Assembly: GCA_036583965.1 (NCBI GenBank)
Contig: JAZBQD010000014.1
Coordinates: 54,503,626 to 54,567,625, forward strand
Direction of reading: 5' to 3'
DNA: 64,000 nt
DNA from: Prunella strophiata
Taxonomy: Eukaryota; Chordata; Aves; Passeriformes; Prunellidae
Shown: positions 11,141 to 22,570 of the stretch, piece by piece
Layout of the letters: every line of letters starts with the position of its first letter
How positions within the stretch are numbered: the first letter of the stretch is position 1
Notes under the pieces: model-generated
What the model saw: only the letters and a program-made list of their open reading frames with translations
Database searches by the model: none
What the model was told of the DNA's origin: nothing
Program-made: the position numbers and the translations under genes

Positions 11141-14100
11141 TGATGGTCAGTGTCAGAAACCAAATAAGACTTCAATGTGTGCAAAATTTAGCAGCTTCAG
11201 AAAATACTTGGAGGTCAGTGCTTAGAGACTGCAGGATGGCAAAATGAGCCCAGTGTGTCATTTTTGAGGGTAATAAAAAACATTTTTGTTTTTTAAATTC
11301 CCAACACAAACAAGTCCTCTGTGGGCTGCCATGCTGCACTCAGAACAACAGTAGTTTGTAAATGGGCACATGCACAAATACAATTCCTGATAAAGATATA
11401 GGGGATAATAAACAAGTCTGTCTGAGCTCATGACAGGCTCAAATGACAAAGCACTGAAAGAACTGAGAGTTGTTAAATAGTTCTGTCAGAAAACCAAAAT
11501 CACCCCAGTTTTCCATTTTGCACCTTATCTGTCTTTGGCATGACTAGAAGTCATGTACATTTCTGGGTACTTTTCTAGTGCTCTCTAATCAGATTTGGAT
11601 TGCATTAACAAGTAATGTGCAAGTAAATGTGAAGTACATGTGAAGCTTTACAGAGAAAACTTATGCTCAGCTCTGCCCATTTTCCCTATAAAACAATATG
11701 CAAAACAGTGTTTTCATATTTCAAGATTCTGATGCAATGTATCATTTATTAATTAAAATGGGAAGAAGTCTTTATGCATAAAATTTCCAAAAGAGCTCAG
11801 TGAAAACACATTCATAGCTTTTTTTTTTTTGAAACCATGTACCAGTGTTTAATTTGTCATTATATAACCGTGGAGTAATAGACTTTGTTCTGGCAAACTA
11901 ATTTCCTTAATCAGAAAAAAGGATTTCACAAGACAGGTGTATAATAAGTGGCTTAACAGATGCTGCTCCATGTAGACTTTCCAGTGATATATGGGATTGT
12001 TACTTTATTTTGTTAAAACTACCAAATTGCTTTGCTAAAAACAAATTAGACCAAGCATTACAGTTTCCTTTTCCATTTGCTGACTGCATGAAAGAGAAAT
12101 GTGTTGTAGCAAAATCACCTTATGTGCATGTGCATACAATTTTATCATCTGGTTTACAGTATATCTCAGAAACACACAGGCCAGTATACATTCAAATAAT
12201 GATTTATTTCTACTGTGACTTCAGATCCTAGGGAATTTTTAAAGATGTCTCTCTTTATTAAGGTTTGCACTTATTGAAAAGTAATGCCTTTAAAATTATA
12301 TAGAAATATTTCTGTGAAGAAAATCACAATAAAATATAACTTTTCCATAAAAATGGAAAACTGTAAAAATAAGCACTTGTGGACAGGAATGTAATTTTAC
12401 ATTTTAAGTAGAAAGACTTCAAACATTGGAATGACCACAGTTCTCTTAATATTTCTATGAAAAATGGTATATATAAAAAATACTGCAAAGATAAAGCCTT
12501 GTAAAATTCAATATTACATTCCTTTCTGGATATATTTCTTAAGGACATAAATTTTGATTTACATATTTCTCATGATATATTTTTTTAAAGTTATTTGATT
12601 TTTGATTATTGTAAATATGAACAGAACATTAGCCTTCCATACTAACCCTAGATAACAGGGTACACCATCCTTTATGTAATTCTATTTTGTTCATTTAATG
12701 ACTGATTGAACTCCTAGAAAACAATGACACAGAGAAATTTTGCTTTTGAAGCTAAACTGCAAATATCAAACCATTATGTTTTTCTTCATAATTTTTCCAG
12801 GTAGTCTAGTAAGATTCCAATACTTTAGAAATTAACACCATTTCAGCCCCATCCTTTGATGTATACTTATAAAGTTTTGGAATAATATGATGTAAAAAAT
12901 GCTTAATAAATGAAGACTCCATGATATATTGCTGCATTTTATTCAACACAATAAACAACCATTTAACAGAAAACTGTTTTTTTTGAGAATGCATAGTTCA
13001 TATGTTTAGCAGAGTATTTCATTAAAAAAAAAAAAAAAAAAAGCAAAAAGAAGAATTAGTCAATGGGGATATGCTTTTGGATGTATATTTATTTTGTTTT
13101 TAAAAGAAACAGACGAGGATGGATTTTTTTTATTTATGCTTTTAAGTATGCAACGAATTTTAGATCAAGTATAATATTAACTCTCTTAGCTTCAAGATAT
13201 GTACTCTTTTTACTTGTTTAAATGAGATCCTATACAACTTGTACCTGCAAGCTCTGTGTGAACTTTTGTCAGGACTTATAATTTGTCCAAATTGTAAAAT
13301 AATTAGTATTTTTTTTTTTTTATCCTTTCAAGAATAAAAAACTTTTCTTGAATACATTATGTTGGGGAAATAAATTGGAAGAAAGAATTAAAAACTACCC
13401 CAATAGACAGGGAATATATTAGGAGTTTCCTACACAAAATACAGATGCATGAAGTTGTTAGAGCTGAATGATCTCAGCTGCTGTTCCAGATGCATTAAGA
13501 TTTGATAATAACTTCAGGAGCAGACTGATTTAGTTACAGATAAACACTTGGCAAAGAGAGAAGGAGGTTGGGTTTATAAAATTATGAAGATGGTGAATAA
13601 CAAAAACGAGTAACATAGTAAATAATTGTTAGAAAACTAACACTTCCAGGGCAATTTTAAACTATTAAGAGGTAAGAAAAGTAGATAAAGCAATCTTGTC
13701 ATATAAAAGGTCTTGAATTTCTGTTATTTTTTTTGCCACTGGAGATTGTGAAAACATAGAATTCTATGGTTCAAAAAAAGGTTACATAAATTCAAGGATG
13801 ACAAGTCTCTAAACACACTCTCAAGGGATTAGGTAGGAATGTTCTCACATGTACAGTTGAGGATGCAGGAAATACCCTGGAGGAATGAACTTTATAAAGT
13901 GTCCAGCTTTGTTTGCCTTTCCTAGGTATTTTTGTCACTGTATGTGTAATTAGCACAACACAGTAGAGCAACTTTATGTCCCATGAACAAAAATACAAGG
14001 AAAAGAAAAAAAATCCAAAATGGCCTAGTGTGGTATGAGAGTTTCTATGCTCCAGACTGGTAAACAGTCAGTAAACAGCTGGTCATGTTTCTAATCACAA

Positions 14101-15709
14101 TTTTTTTTTTTTTTAAAAATCATAATCTTCTGTTTACCAGGCCTGCTCACAAGAGTTGTGACAGGCAGTGAGAAATCAGTATATCAGTATTTACCAGAAC
14201 AGAATATGAGAGATATCAGTGTATTATAGTGAAGAAAATGCATATTTTTTTTATTAAACTTTCAGGATTTAGAGAGATTAAATATGTACAAGGTTGGGTT
14301 TTTTCCAAGGCACTTTTTACATGAATATAGCATATTCAGTTTGTTTACATTTTCAGTATTTATCACTAAAAATGGTTATTTCTCATTTGTAAATGTATTT
14401 AACTATTGCTTTATTGCTACTTAAAGAAATTTGATCTCCATTCTTTTAAAACTGTTGAACTTCTCAGCTTGCCACCAAATCTCAAATAAAGGACCATAAT
14501 ATATTACCATCAAATTACACAGAAAATAAATAATATGCAAGTTCAAATGATGGTAGGTACAAAACATTTCAAATATGCTTGCCCTCTTATAAATAAAATA
14601 TTACAGTTTGAGTAACAGCACAAAAGAGAGGTCACTGTGGCCAAGTTTTGGCAACCTGGTGACCAAAAGTTAGTGGTGAATTTAGGTGCTGTACTGTACC
14701 AAATACTGAAAAAAACAAAACAGTCAGTCTTCATAGGGGCCAGAGGACTGCAAATTCTCTGTAGGTCATAACATCTGCAAAAGCTTGTCACCATGAATAT
14801 TTAGTCCACAGCTGATCACCAGTTTCCTTCTATAGAAACTTTATTTTGCTGAGTTGGAAATGAAGAACACAGTTCTGCCTAGAATGCTGGAATCAAGCCT
14901 GCAAAACTCTGGCTAAGATCACCCTCATAAGAGAGAAATAAACCTGGATACTGAAGAACCTGAAACATGCACTGACTGGGTCTTTTTCCCTTTTCAAAAT
15001 AACTTCCAGTAGACTCCATTTCCAAAGAATTAATCAAAGTGTGTTTCAAATTTCAAATGAATTTGAAATCTGCTCAGCCATATAAAAAAGCCAGGGTTTT
15101 ATTGGATGCATTTACATTAAGACAAGAGTTCAACATTTTCCTATGGTCTTTGAAATTACAGTCTCTCTTTCTGTATACACATCATTCAGACAGCAAATTT
15201 TCTTCAGGAAAATTGCTTTAGAATGCTTTTTTATATTTTTTCCTTCTTTTTTTCTGTTTTGAATGTAAGCATATTTTAACCTATAAGCATGTCTTTTTTC
15301 TCCATCAAAAATTGCTAATAAAATCCCTCATCATCCCAGAGTCTTACCATGCAGATTGTTTGTATTATCCTCATCTATCAATATTTTAAAATATTTTTGC
15401 TGTCAATTGTCTGGCAAAAAAAATATCTCTCTATTCTATGTTTCTGCTCATGTGTTTCTTCAATTTAATATTTTATTTTCCTTTGGCTTGTAGGGAAAAA
15501 ATCCTTTGGAAGAAAATAATATGGTAAAGCTACTAGAAACAACCTTTTAATTTCTGGCAGAACAAAACATAATTTGCACTAATATTAATATTTTATCTTT
15601 TAAGGTGTTTTTGAGCTACTTAAGTAATTCCTTTGTAAATACATATATATTTTATTCCTCTTGACTCTGTCAGTATTTAAAATATCCCAGAACTACTGTT
15701 GATTCAGAA
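11141..15709. other. AT-rich DNA, no gene seen
   Basis: About 4.6 kb without recognisable genes or transposons. It contains an A19 run (13024-13042), T-runs at 11820-11830, 13310-13321 and 14101-14114, and many short A/T runs. Open frames reach only 83 codons (14543-14794, minus) and resemble no family I know. Confidence 0.6.
13024..13042. repeat. Poly-A run (A19)
   Basis: Nineteen A in a row. No retrocopy body or AATAAA signal is evident just upstream, so it is treated as a simple mononucleotide repeat. Confidence 0.9.
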
Positions 15710-15860
15710 TTCACACACATAAATAAGAAAATTTAAATACTTTCAACTAAGTAACGTATTAACGTAATTAGTGATTAGACTAATCAAAGGTCTTAATTAA
15801 CCTAAGACCTTTGACATCAATTATTTATGTCATAACAAGCTCAAAGACAATTGAAGCTGA
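15710..15860. promoter_or_regulatory. Palindrome-dense candidate regulatory element
   Basis: Within about 65 bases there are several ordered structures. First is a repeated TAACGTA word (15752 and 15760 area), carrying two CpG in CpG-poor DNA. Next is TAATTAG, then the perfect palindrome GATTAG-A-CTAATC at 15773-15785. Finally there is a perfect 12-nt inverted repeat, TCAAAGGTCTTA / TAAGACCTTTGA, at 15784-15795 and 15803-15814 with a 7-nt spacer that itself contains ATTAA. TAAT and GATTA are homeodomain core words. ATCAAAGG and its mirror CCTTTGA are the TCF/LEF core in divergent orientation, and AGGTC resembles a nuclear-receptor half-site. The motif identities are known, but enhancer function is inference. 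A hairpin RNA is the alternative reading. Confidence 0.35.
15784..15814. repeat. Perfect 12-nt inverted repeat, 7-nt loop
   Basis: Left arm 15784-15795 is TCAAAGGTCTTA; right arm 15803-15814 is TAAGACCTTTGA; the spacer at 15796-15802 is ATTAACC. All 12 positions pair. It overlaps the palindrome at 15773-15785 by two bases. Confidence 0.95.
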
Positions 15861-17319
15861 CCATACAAAGCAGACAGGGCTCATATTCCAAGTCCCTGAT
15901 GTTTAGCAATGCCTTGCTCCTTTCTTCTCATGCTGAAGCAGTTTAGTTCCATGACATCTCATATTAAAAACAAAACAATCACCTATGGGGTTTCTATTGG
16001 CAGCTCTGGAACCTTCCTGTGAAGCTGCTGAGGCAGCACATTTCAGTGACTCTCTAGCAGTATTTCCCTTTTGTTCCCAGCTTGTTGTACTCTTGTTGTC
16101 ATTTTCATGGCCTGACTGCTGCAAACCCCTGATTTTACTGTTTTCATGGGATTTCATGGGAGACTATTATCAGGGATGTGAGAATTATCTTACCCTACCT
16201 CTGTTTAACTCTTGCTTTTTAGTTTTTAGTTTAAACTAGAGGAATCAAAGATGGAACATAGCAAAATAATATTCATGTAAATACTTGACAAATATTGCTC
16301 AACCCTTTATGTGCAAAGATGCTTAAAAACCAACGTGTAACATTTGCTCTTGTTTGCATAGTTCTTCTGGCACCAAGAAGATCAGAAACAAGAGCAACCA
16401 AGGGCAGGGAAGAGAGTGGGGACAGTCCTGATGAAAAGTACATAGTACTAGCAGAAAGCATGATGACAAACCCTCATGACTGTTGCACTGGAGAAAGTGC
16501 TGTCACTCTTCTTTCCAGATGATCAGAAATCAGTTTTTCCTTTCTTTGTTCTGTTTCTCTCTTCCTTTTTTTCTCCCATATTTTTTTTTTTTTTCCTGAA
16601 AGCAACTCAGACTCTTGAAGTCTGTGTATGTTATAAGCTAGAGAACCCAACAGTAAATCTTTCTGTGCTTAAATCTGCCTCAGCATTCTTCAGCAATCCC
16701 TATCATTCAGAAACTGCCTCTTAAGTGACTGGCTGATCAATTTAAGAAGTGATGTCAGCAAGCACTATTTATCTTCTTGACATCAAGCTGGGACACTGGA
16801 ACAGCCTGTCTTGAAGAAGCAGCCATATTCATTAGATATCCTCATCACAACATAAAGGAAGAGGCCAAGTTAAGAGACATGGCTGCATACCCACTAGCAA
16901 AAAAATCCAAAAATATGACAGGGAGGAAAAGTTTCTAAATATGTTCAATACCAGATATTCAGAAATAGATGGCAAACATGAAATTAATAGTTCTAAAAGT
17001 GTTGTGATCCTTGTTCACTGAGAAAATTTTATAATGTACTACTGCATGATGTCGTAACACCCTTGAAAATGCTTTAAACTGCACAGCTGCCACCAACTGC
17101 AAAAGAACATAATAATGAAGTAAAAAGAATAGAAATTGAAATATAAATTCAGAAAAATCCAGAAGGAGCAGGGACAAATTCAGTCACTGGATGTGGGTAA
17201 GTAGAGGGTAAAATGCAAAAGATTGTCTATATAAAGATCAGAAAAGATGAAAAACCCATGGAAATTATCACAATGCTATTGAATCACAATGCTATTTTAT
17301 ACAGATTCAGAGTCTGACT
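15861..17319. other. Mixed non-coding DNA, no gene seen
   Basis: Open frames on both strands reach 84 codons (15903-16157 minus and 15985-16239 plus) and overlap each other, a sign that neither is selected. A plausible acceptor-like CTTGTTTGCATAG ends at 16362. The sequence downstream encodes no recognisable motif. A pyrimidine-rich, T-rich patch lies at 16526-16597. Confidence 0.5.
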
Positions 17320-17500
17320 TTATTTTCAAAAAAGAATCAGGGAGAGAAGTAAGAATAAAGGCAGAGGAAAGAGGAGGAGGAGGAACTGTTCCACATGAAG
17401 AAAGAGAGAGGATGTGTTATGAAAACCTTCAGAGTCAGACAGAAGCGAAGGGGAAGGAATGAGAGCTTTTAAGGAGAGATAAAAGACAGAAACAGCTAAA
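17320..17500. repeat. Purine-rich (GA-rich) tract
   Basis: The plus strand is overwhelmingly A and G, with words such as GAGGAGGAGGAGG and GAAAGAGAGAGG. This is low-complexity, strand-asymmetric sequence. It resembles a retroviral polypurine tract only in composition; no LTR follows. I see no coding potential. Confidence 0.6.
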
Positions 17501-17624
17501 GATTAACACAGAAGTTCTTTCCTGCAACTGGGTTTTAAATTTTTCTTTTGCAACTGTATTTCTGAACTCCTGATCAAGACCCTGCCCTTTAATTTGATAA
17601 TTTGATTCACATTAAACTGGGGAT

Positions 17625-17642
17625 GGGGGGGGGGGGGGGGGG
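17625..17642. repeat. Poly-G run (G18)
   Basis: Eighteen consecutive G, preceded by GGGGAT. A run this long is rare in AT-rich DNA, is length-variable, and could form a G-quadruplex on this strand. It is also a place where assembly or sequencing errors are likely. Confidence 0.95.
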
Positions 17643-20600
17643 CAGTTTGTTTCTTAAATATAAGAATCCCAGAGACTGAAAAATAATAAACACCTATCTA
17701 CAGAAGGTTCAGGAAAGTAGCAAAATATTTTCCATCAATACTGAGGTAAAAGTGTTGGAAATATGAGCCTTTCCCTTTTACAAAAAAAAAAATGAATGGA
17801 GAAAAAGGTTCCTAACAAAGAGGTACCATCTGCAACAGCCCCATGTAAAACAGGGGTCTAACTTTCTGAATGACAAGAAATTTAGATTTCTTAGAAAGAC
17901 TCTGTTTCTTATTTCATATTTCTTACTGCACACATTACTGCTAATAATATAGAATGTCAGTGTTCTGAAGGGTTATGCAACCAACATGTGTAAGTATCAT
18001 TCAAATACAAATCTAGTTCTGAAGACAAACCAGAAGAAGCAGACATAGAAATGTAGTATTCATGTAAATTAGGTCCTGGTTTAAGAGTGGGAAATTAGGG
18101 AATTTCATTCCAGTGTCTTACTGATGAAGCTGTATATCTCATTTACAAATGACCAGCTCAACATGAAGCTACTCTTAATGGTGATGAAACAACATGAAGG
18201 CAAGGGCATGGAAGGCTGTATTACCTGTGGAGATGTAGATAACTCACTTACTTATTGAATCAAGATGTGCAACTTGGCTTCTGTTAAACAGCACATGAGA
18301 ATTCAGTTTCCTGGAGTAAATTACCAGGAAATTATGACTATTTTATCAGATAATTCTCCTCAACTAGACTGGATTCCCCTCAGCAAGGAGAATGAGAAGA
18401 TCCTTCTGCTTTGGAACAAAAAAACCCAATACATTCAGCAAGAACACATCTAACATAGTGATCTTTCATGAGTGGTGGTCTTTGCATTTCTAATGCAGCT
18501 GATAAAATTATAGCAATTTACATAATTTGAATTTTTAATCTATTGTCCATAACTTCCTCAAAGTCAGTAAGGGAATAGTAAACTTTTACTTTTGTTTCAT
18601 CTATACTCATCTATATGTTGTCTCTCCCAGTTTAATTTGATATTTTTTCAAAGAAAAAATTTAAAAAAAATTAAAATGAAAATCTTGGCTGGCACTGAAC
18701 ACCATTGGTTCAGATTAAATAGCTCATATTGGTTATTGTCTAAAATTGAAAACTTAAAACTATTGCAGCCATGATGTATTTATAAAGGTTGCCATTAAAA
18801 TTTTTTACATCACCATCAAACTGAAATGCCACATTAGTGGAAGAAATCTTGATGTGTACTGGCCTACATCTGTCTGTTCACACAGTCAGCTGCAAGAATA
18901 TTTTCAAAAACTAGCATTGTGTCAGTAGAGAGTAGAATGCTTTCATGACTCTGGCAAAGATCACTGCAGGGATCGCTTTGGTATACCAAGCTGGAGAGAA
19001 GCTGCTGTGATAAAGTATCATAGCTGGAATTAAAGAGGACCATCACAGAAAAAAGTTAATATGAATATGACATGAAACTATTTAAGGAGAGAGAAAAGAA
19101 CAGAAGGAATGCATACAGAGCTATCATATCAAGGACTTAATTATCTAACTATTCAGAAACTTTCTCTCCAAAGTGCTGTGCCCTACAGCAAAAGGGATTA
19201 TAAAAGGAAGGGAGATAAGGGATAGAAATGAGATTTCTATTGTCAGAAACTTCAATATTTCCATTAAACAAAGTCAAAGAAGACCTTAGAGCCCAAGACA
19301 GAGGAAAAGTTGCTAGATATTACAAGGGAACTTGCAAGATAAAATTTTCAAAATATTTTGGCCCTTTCAGCACAAAGGCTGGAATAAGGAAACATGACAT
19401 TAGGCCAGTGTATGAGTGAAATTAGTAAAGATTCATTGTTGTAAAAAGTAGCAATATGCAAAGCTTCATCAGCAGTAAGGCCCCATGATCTGGAGTAGGT
19501 GATCCAAGCTTTACTCAGATGAAATGCTACAGGTTACCTCTGTCCTGCAAATGGACCATAAGAGTCCTCAATAAAGTGATAGTTTTATTCTTCATTTGAA
19601 ACTTTGATTTTCTCTGATTCTTTAGTGTCTTGCAATCCTATGAAACACCTACAAGACGAAATTAATTCAGGATTTTTTAAAAAAATTCAACAATAAGCCT
19701 GCTCCCTCCTCATTCTGCAAAACCTAAATGGCATTTCAGCATAGCATTCCTCTTTTCCCAGTCAGCTGTTTCTGCCCAGTGCCAGACCCTCCACACTTAC
19801 AGGAGGCTTGCTGCTGGAACTCAGGCACCAGGCAAGAGGCTCCCAGAGTGGAACAGATGAAAACATTTTTCTAGCTATGACTGAAGTGCTTTGTATGAGC
19901 TCCTTTCCATTATTAAATTTCTTGATGAAATAAATACAGATTCAATACAAAAATAAGTGATGTTGAAACACAAAGAGAAGAACAAATGGTGGTGGAATGT
20001 TTATGACAATTATAACCTCAAAAAATTATTGTGAGGTTATGAAGTAAAATGTGTAAGTCATCTCTTCCTTTTGGATCTTGTGTATGAATCACAAAGGATA
20101 AAGGAGCCATTATGAATTATCACACAGGACATTAAAATGCCTCTCTTCCTTTTTTTTTTTTTTTTTTTTTGCACCAAAGCTCCATGTAGAATAAAAACTT
20201 TCTGCATACAATGAAACAAAACCTGAATAGAAGACTGCATTTTAGACAGAAAAAAAATGTTATGAAAAAATACTGGGCATATTAACTGGAGCTGGGTCAC
20301 ACACAACTGAAACACTTTATGTTCTTTTGTTACATCATTATAACATTACAGAAAGAATATGAAGGTAAAACTCGTATTGAAATACAAATGTGTACTAACC
20401 AGAAGTTTCCTGTTTCAAGTAGTGATCAGTAGAAGTTACCTGGTGAGGGAGAAATTAAAATTCAAGATTAAACACATGAAGCTAACAAGTCTTAAATGGC
20501 CTTTCCTGATGGGGAGAAATTGCTATCAAAAAGTAGAATATGGCTCATTAATCTATTAATCTTTGTCAAGACAAAATCTTTTTTGTCCCACTGAAAAAAA

Positions 20601-20689
20601 AATTGTCCACAAAAGGTAATTATTTCCTGGTTTTGGAGTACTACAGCAGCAATTCTAATCTTTCATATATAGCAGATCTGTGATCCTCA
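17643..20689. other. AT-rich DNA, no gene seen
   Basis: About 3 kb with open frames up to 85 codons, none recognisable. A T21 run sits at 20150-20170. There is no TTTATT (reverse AATAAA) just downstream of the T-run, so it is not clearly the tail of a minus-strand retrocopy. No other structure stands out. Confidence 0.6.
20150..20170. repeat. Poly-T run (T21)
   Basis: Twenty-one consecutive T. It is a simple mononucleotide repeat with no retrocopy evident beside it. Confidence 0.9.
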
Positions 20690-20699
20690 TGTGGTCACT

Positions 20700-21525
20700 C
20701 GTGGTGTCCCCCAGAGATCCCTGTTGGGCCCAGTCCTGTTTCACATCTTTATAGAAGATCTGTATGAGGGGATTGAGTCTACCATAAATAATTTTGTGGG
20801 TGATACCCAAGTTGTGTCAGAGTGTTGATCTGCTGGAGGTAGGAGGGCTCTGCAGAAGGACCTGGGCAGGCTAGATCAATGGCCCAAATCCAACAATATG
20901 AGATTTAACAAGGCAAGTGCTAGATTCTGCACTTTGGGCACAGCAACACCCTGCAGTGCTACAGGTTGGGGACAAAGTGACAGGAAAGAGGCCCAGCAGG
21001 ACAGGATCTGGGAGTGCTGGTTGGCAGCTAGATAAATATGAACAAGCAGTGAGCCCAGGTGGCCAAGAAGGCCACTGTCATCCTGGCCTGTATCAGCAAC
21101 AGTGGGGCCAGCAGGACTCTTATTGTCCCCCCCTGTACTTGGCACTGGTGAGGCCAAACCTTGAGTGCTGCTGCCACTTCTGGGCCCCTCAGTTCAGGGA
21201 GGATAGTGAGGTGCTGGAATGAGTCCAGAGAAGGGTTAAAAACCTGGTGAAGGGAATGGAGCATGAGTCCTGTGAGGAGTGGCGGAGAGAGCTGGGGTTG
21301 TTTAGCCTGGAGGAGATTTGGGGGTGACCCTATCACTCCCTACAACTGCCTGAAAGGAGGTTGTAATCAGGTGGGATTGGTCTTTTCTCAGAGATAACAA
21401 GTGATAGGACAAGAGGAAATTACACTAACCTGCTTCAGGGAATGTTTAAGTTGGAGGTTAGTAAGAATTTCTTCATGGAAAGAGCAATTAGATACACAAA
21501 TGGGCTGCCCAGGGAGGGGGTGGAG
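20700..21525 (+). pseudogene. CR1 ORF2 reverse-transcriptase C-terminal remnant
   Basis: This is the decayed coding part of the CR1 element. In broken frames it preserves the GVPQ-LGP motif, the region around the lost catalytic Asp-Asp, an MRFNKAKC stretch, and the conserved LVRP-LE-C-WAP block, followed by a GLFSL-like block. At least one in-frame stop and several frame changes disrupt it. The N-terminal endonuclease and most of the polymerase palm are absent because the element is 5'-truncated. No product is expected. Confidence 0.85.
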
Positions 21526-21564
21526 TCACCATCCCTGAAGGGATTTAACATGATCATGATGTAA

Positions 21565-21669
21565 CAAAAAATATAAAGTCTTCTTTCTGTTGGGTGTAAC
21601 CCAGATGCAGCTAACAAGTCCAATATTTTTTTCACAGCAATATTTTTTCCTGTCTGGAATACAGAGTAT
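21565..21669. other. Foreign segment inside the CR1 3' UTR
   Basis: The CR1 line runs as far as GGGATTTAACATGATCATGATG, then breaks into about 105 bases with no CR1 similarity that I can see. It resumes at TCACCATCCCTGGATGTGGCAC. The 12-mer TCACCATCCCTG occurs on both sides (21526-21537 and 21670-21681). The insert contains a local duplication, CAATATTTTTTT followed by CAATATTTTTTCC. This could be a small insertion with a flanking duplication, or a rearrangement joining two CR1 pieces. Confidence 0.5.
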
Positions 21670-21743
21670 TCACCATCCCTGGATGTGGCACTTGCTGTTG
21701 TGGTCCAGTTGACATGGTGGGGGTTGGTTGGAAATTGGGCTTT

Positions 21744-21803
21744 ATGATGTCAGAGGTAATAGACTGTGTTTGGTCAAAGATTGGGTTGAATGATGTCAGA
21801 GGT
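21744..21803 (+). repeat. 46-bp tandem duplication in the CR1 tail
   Basis: ATGATGTCAGAGGT is found exactly at 21744-21757 and 21790-21803, each preceded by a TTGG/TGGT...ATTGGG line. The CR1 consensus has this segment (TTGGACTTGATGATCTTAGAGGT) only once. The two copies have diverged outside the 14-mer, so the duplication is old. Confidence 0.7.
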
Positions 21804-21835
21804 CTTTTCCAGTATAATTGATTCTGTAATCTTCT

Positions 21836-22449
21836 CTGCTTTGACAGTATCTAGAACCTAATTCTAGATATCAGCTGACTTCAATGAATACTATCAACTA
21901 ATAGTTTAATTCAATTATATTTTGATGACAGCCTTTTCAACATACCTAACAAGAGGATTATTATCAAAAGATATTTTTCCACAGGATAATTGCAATAATT
22001 TTGTCTTTTTAAATAAAAAGCTGTTATTTTTGATTGTTTACTCAGTTTTATTTTCTTCCCTGATTAATTTTTGATTTTTTTCTAATTGATTTTATTTTTT
22101 TATTTCACCAGTAACTGCCACTTAAATTTTATAAAAAGGGAGAAAACAGTTATTAAACATACACTAATTCTTCAAATGGCTGTTTAATGTTATAAATCTA
22201 ACTTTATACTATACTGTAAACTGTCTAGACTTGTTAATGATTACATGCAGCAAGTGCCATGAAAGCCTCAGTCCATTTATGAATCCATCTGGCAATCAGA
22301 ACATTCAAATAAGCAAGAAAAAAAACAATAAGCAAATATCTCCCCAAAATTACCTCCTTTCTTCCTTCTATAATCTCTTTTTTTTTTTTTCTTCCTAGAG
22401 AAATGACATTGTCTCCATACACATACTGCAGACAATAGGCATTTGACAT
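21836..22449. other. AT-rich DNA, no gene seen
   Basis: About 600 bases of AT-rich sequence with T- and A-runs, including T-runs around 22379-22390. No recognisable feature. Confidence 0.6.
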
Positions 22450-22570
22450 CTTCACACCTTATAGTCTAATTAGCTTTGGGTAATTACAATCCCTGCATAA
22501 TAGACAAAATATTTTAAAAATGCAAACTAAAACACATTTTGCTGTATAATTACAATGGCTGTAATGAATA
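22450..22570. promoter_or_regulatory. Possible conserved non-coding element (TAATTA-rich)
   Basis: The sequence has ordered, mixed words instead of simple runs: GTCTAATTAGC, GGGTAATTACAATCCC, ATGCAAAC (octamer/POU-like) and ATAATTACAATGGC. Two TAATTACAAT copies lie about 70 bases apart (22480 and 22546 area). TAATTA is the homeodomain core. This look is common in vertebrate developmental enhancers, but it is a composition judgement without alignment. Confidence 0.2.

Larger units (their letters stand above)
20690..21835 (+). mobile_element. CR1 LINE, 5'-truncated, plus strand
   Basis: This is the largest mobile element here. It opens at GTGGTGTCCCCCAGAGATCC, which encodes the GVPQxSxLGP block of the CR1 reverse transcriptase. 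[14 protein letters not shown] follows, and then the catalytic-site region, where the expected F/Y-A-D-D has decayed to FVGDT. Stops and frameshifts follow (an in-frame TGA near 20826). The later block still reads ALVRPNLECCCHFWAP, then a GLFSLEE-like stretch and a DRTRGN-like stretch. Next come the 3' UTR words (TGGGCTGCCCAGGGAGG, GGAGTCACCATCCCTG, TGTGGCACTT) and the TGATTCTG end near 21828. CR1 copies itself by target-primed reverse transcription. This copy lacks ORF1 and most of ORF2 and is dead. Its 3' UTR is interrupted at about 21565-21669 and partly duplicated near the end. Short frames on both strands inside it (66-102 codons) are by-products. Confidence 0.95.

Noticed and set aside
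16295..16522. 75-codon frame with an acceptor-like CTTGTTTGCATAG
   Set aside because: There is no matching donor in a consistent frame that I could identify, and overlapping frames are open on the opposite strand.
20150..20315. Minus-strand processed pseudogene with poly-A tail (T21 on plus)
   Set aside because: There is no reverse poly-A signal next to the T-run and no recognisable coding remnant in the adjacent sequence.
20876..21336. Several 93-102 codon frames on both strands
   Set aside because: They lie inside the CR1 element. Only the broken plus-strand CR1 reverse-transcriptase line is meaningful.
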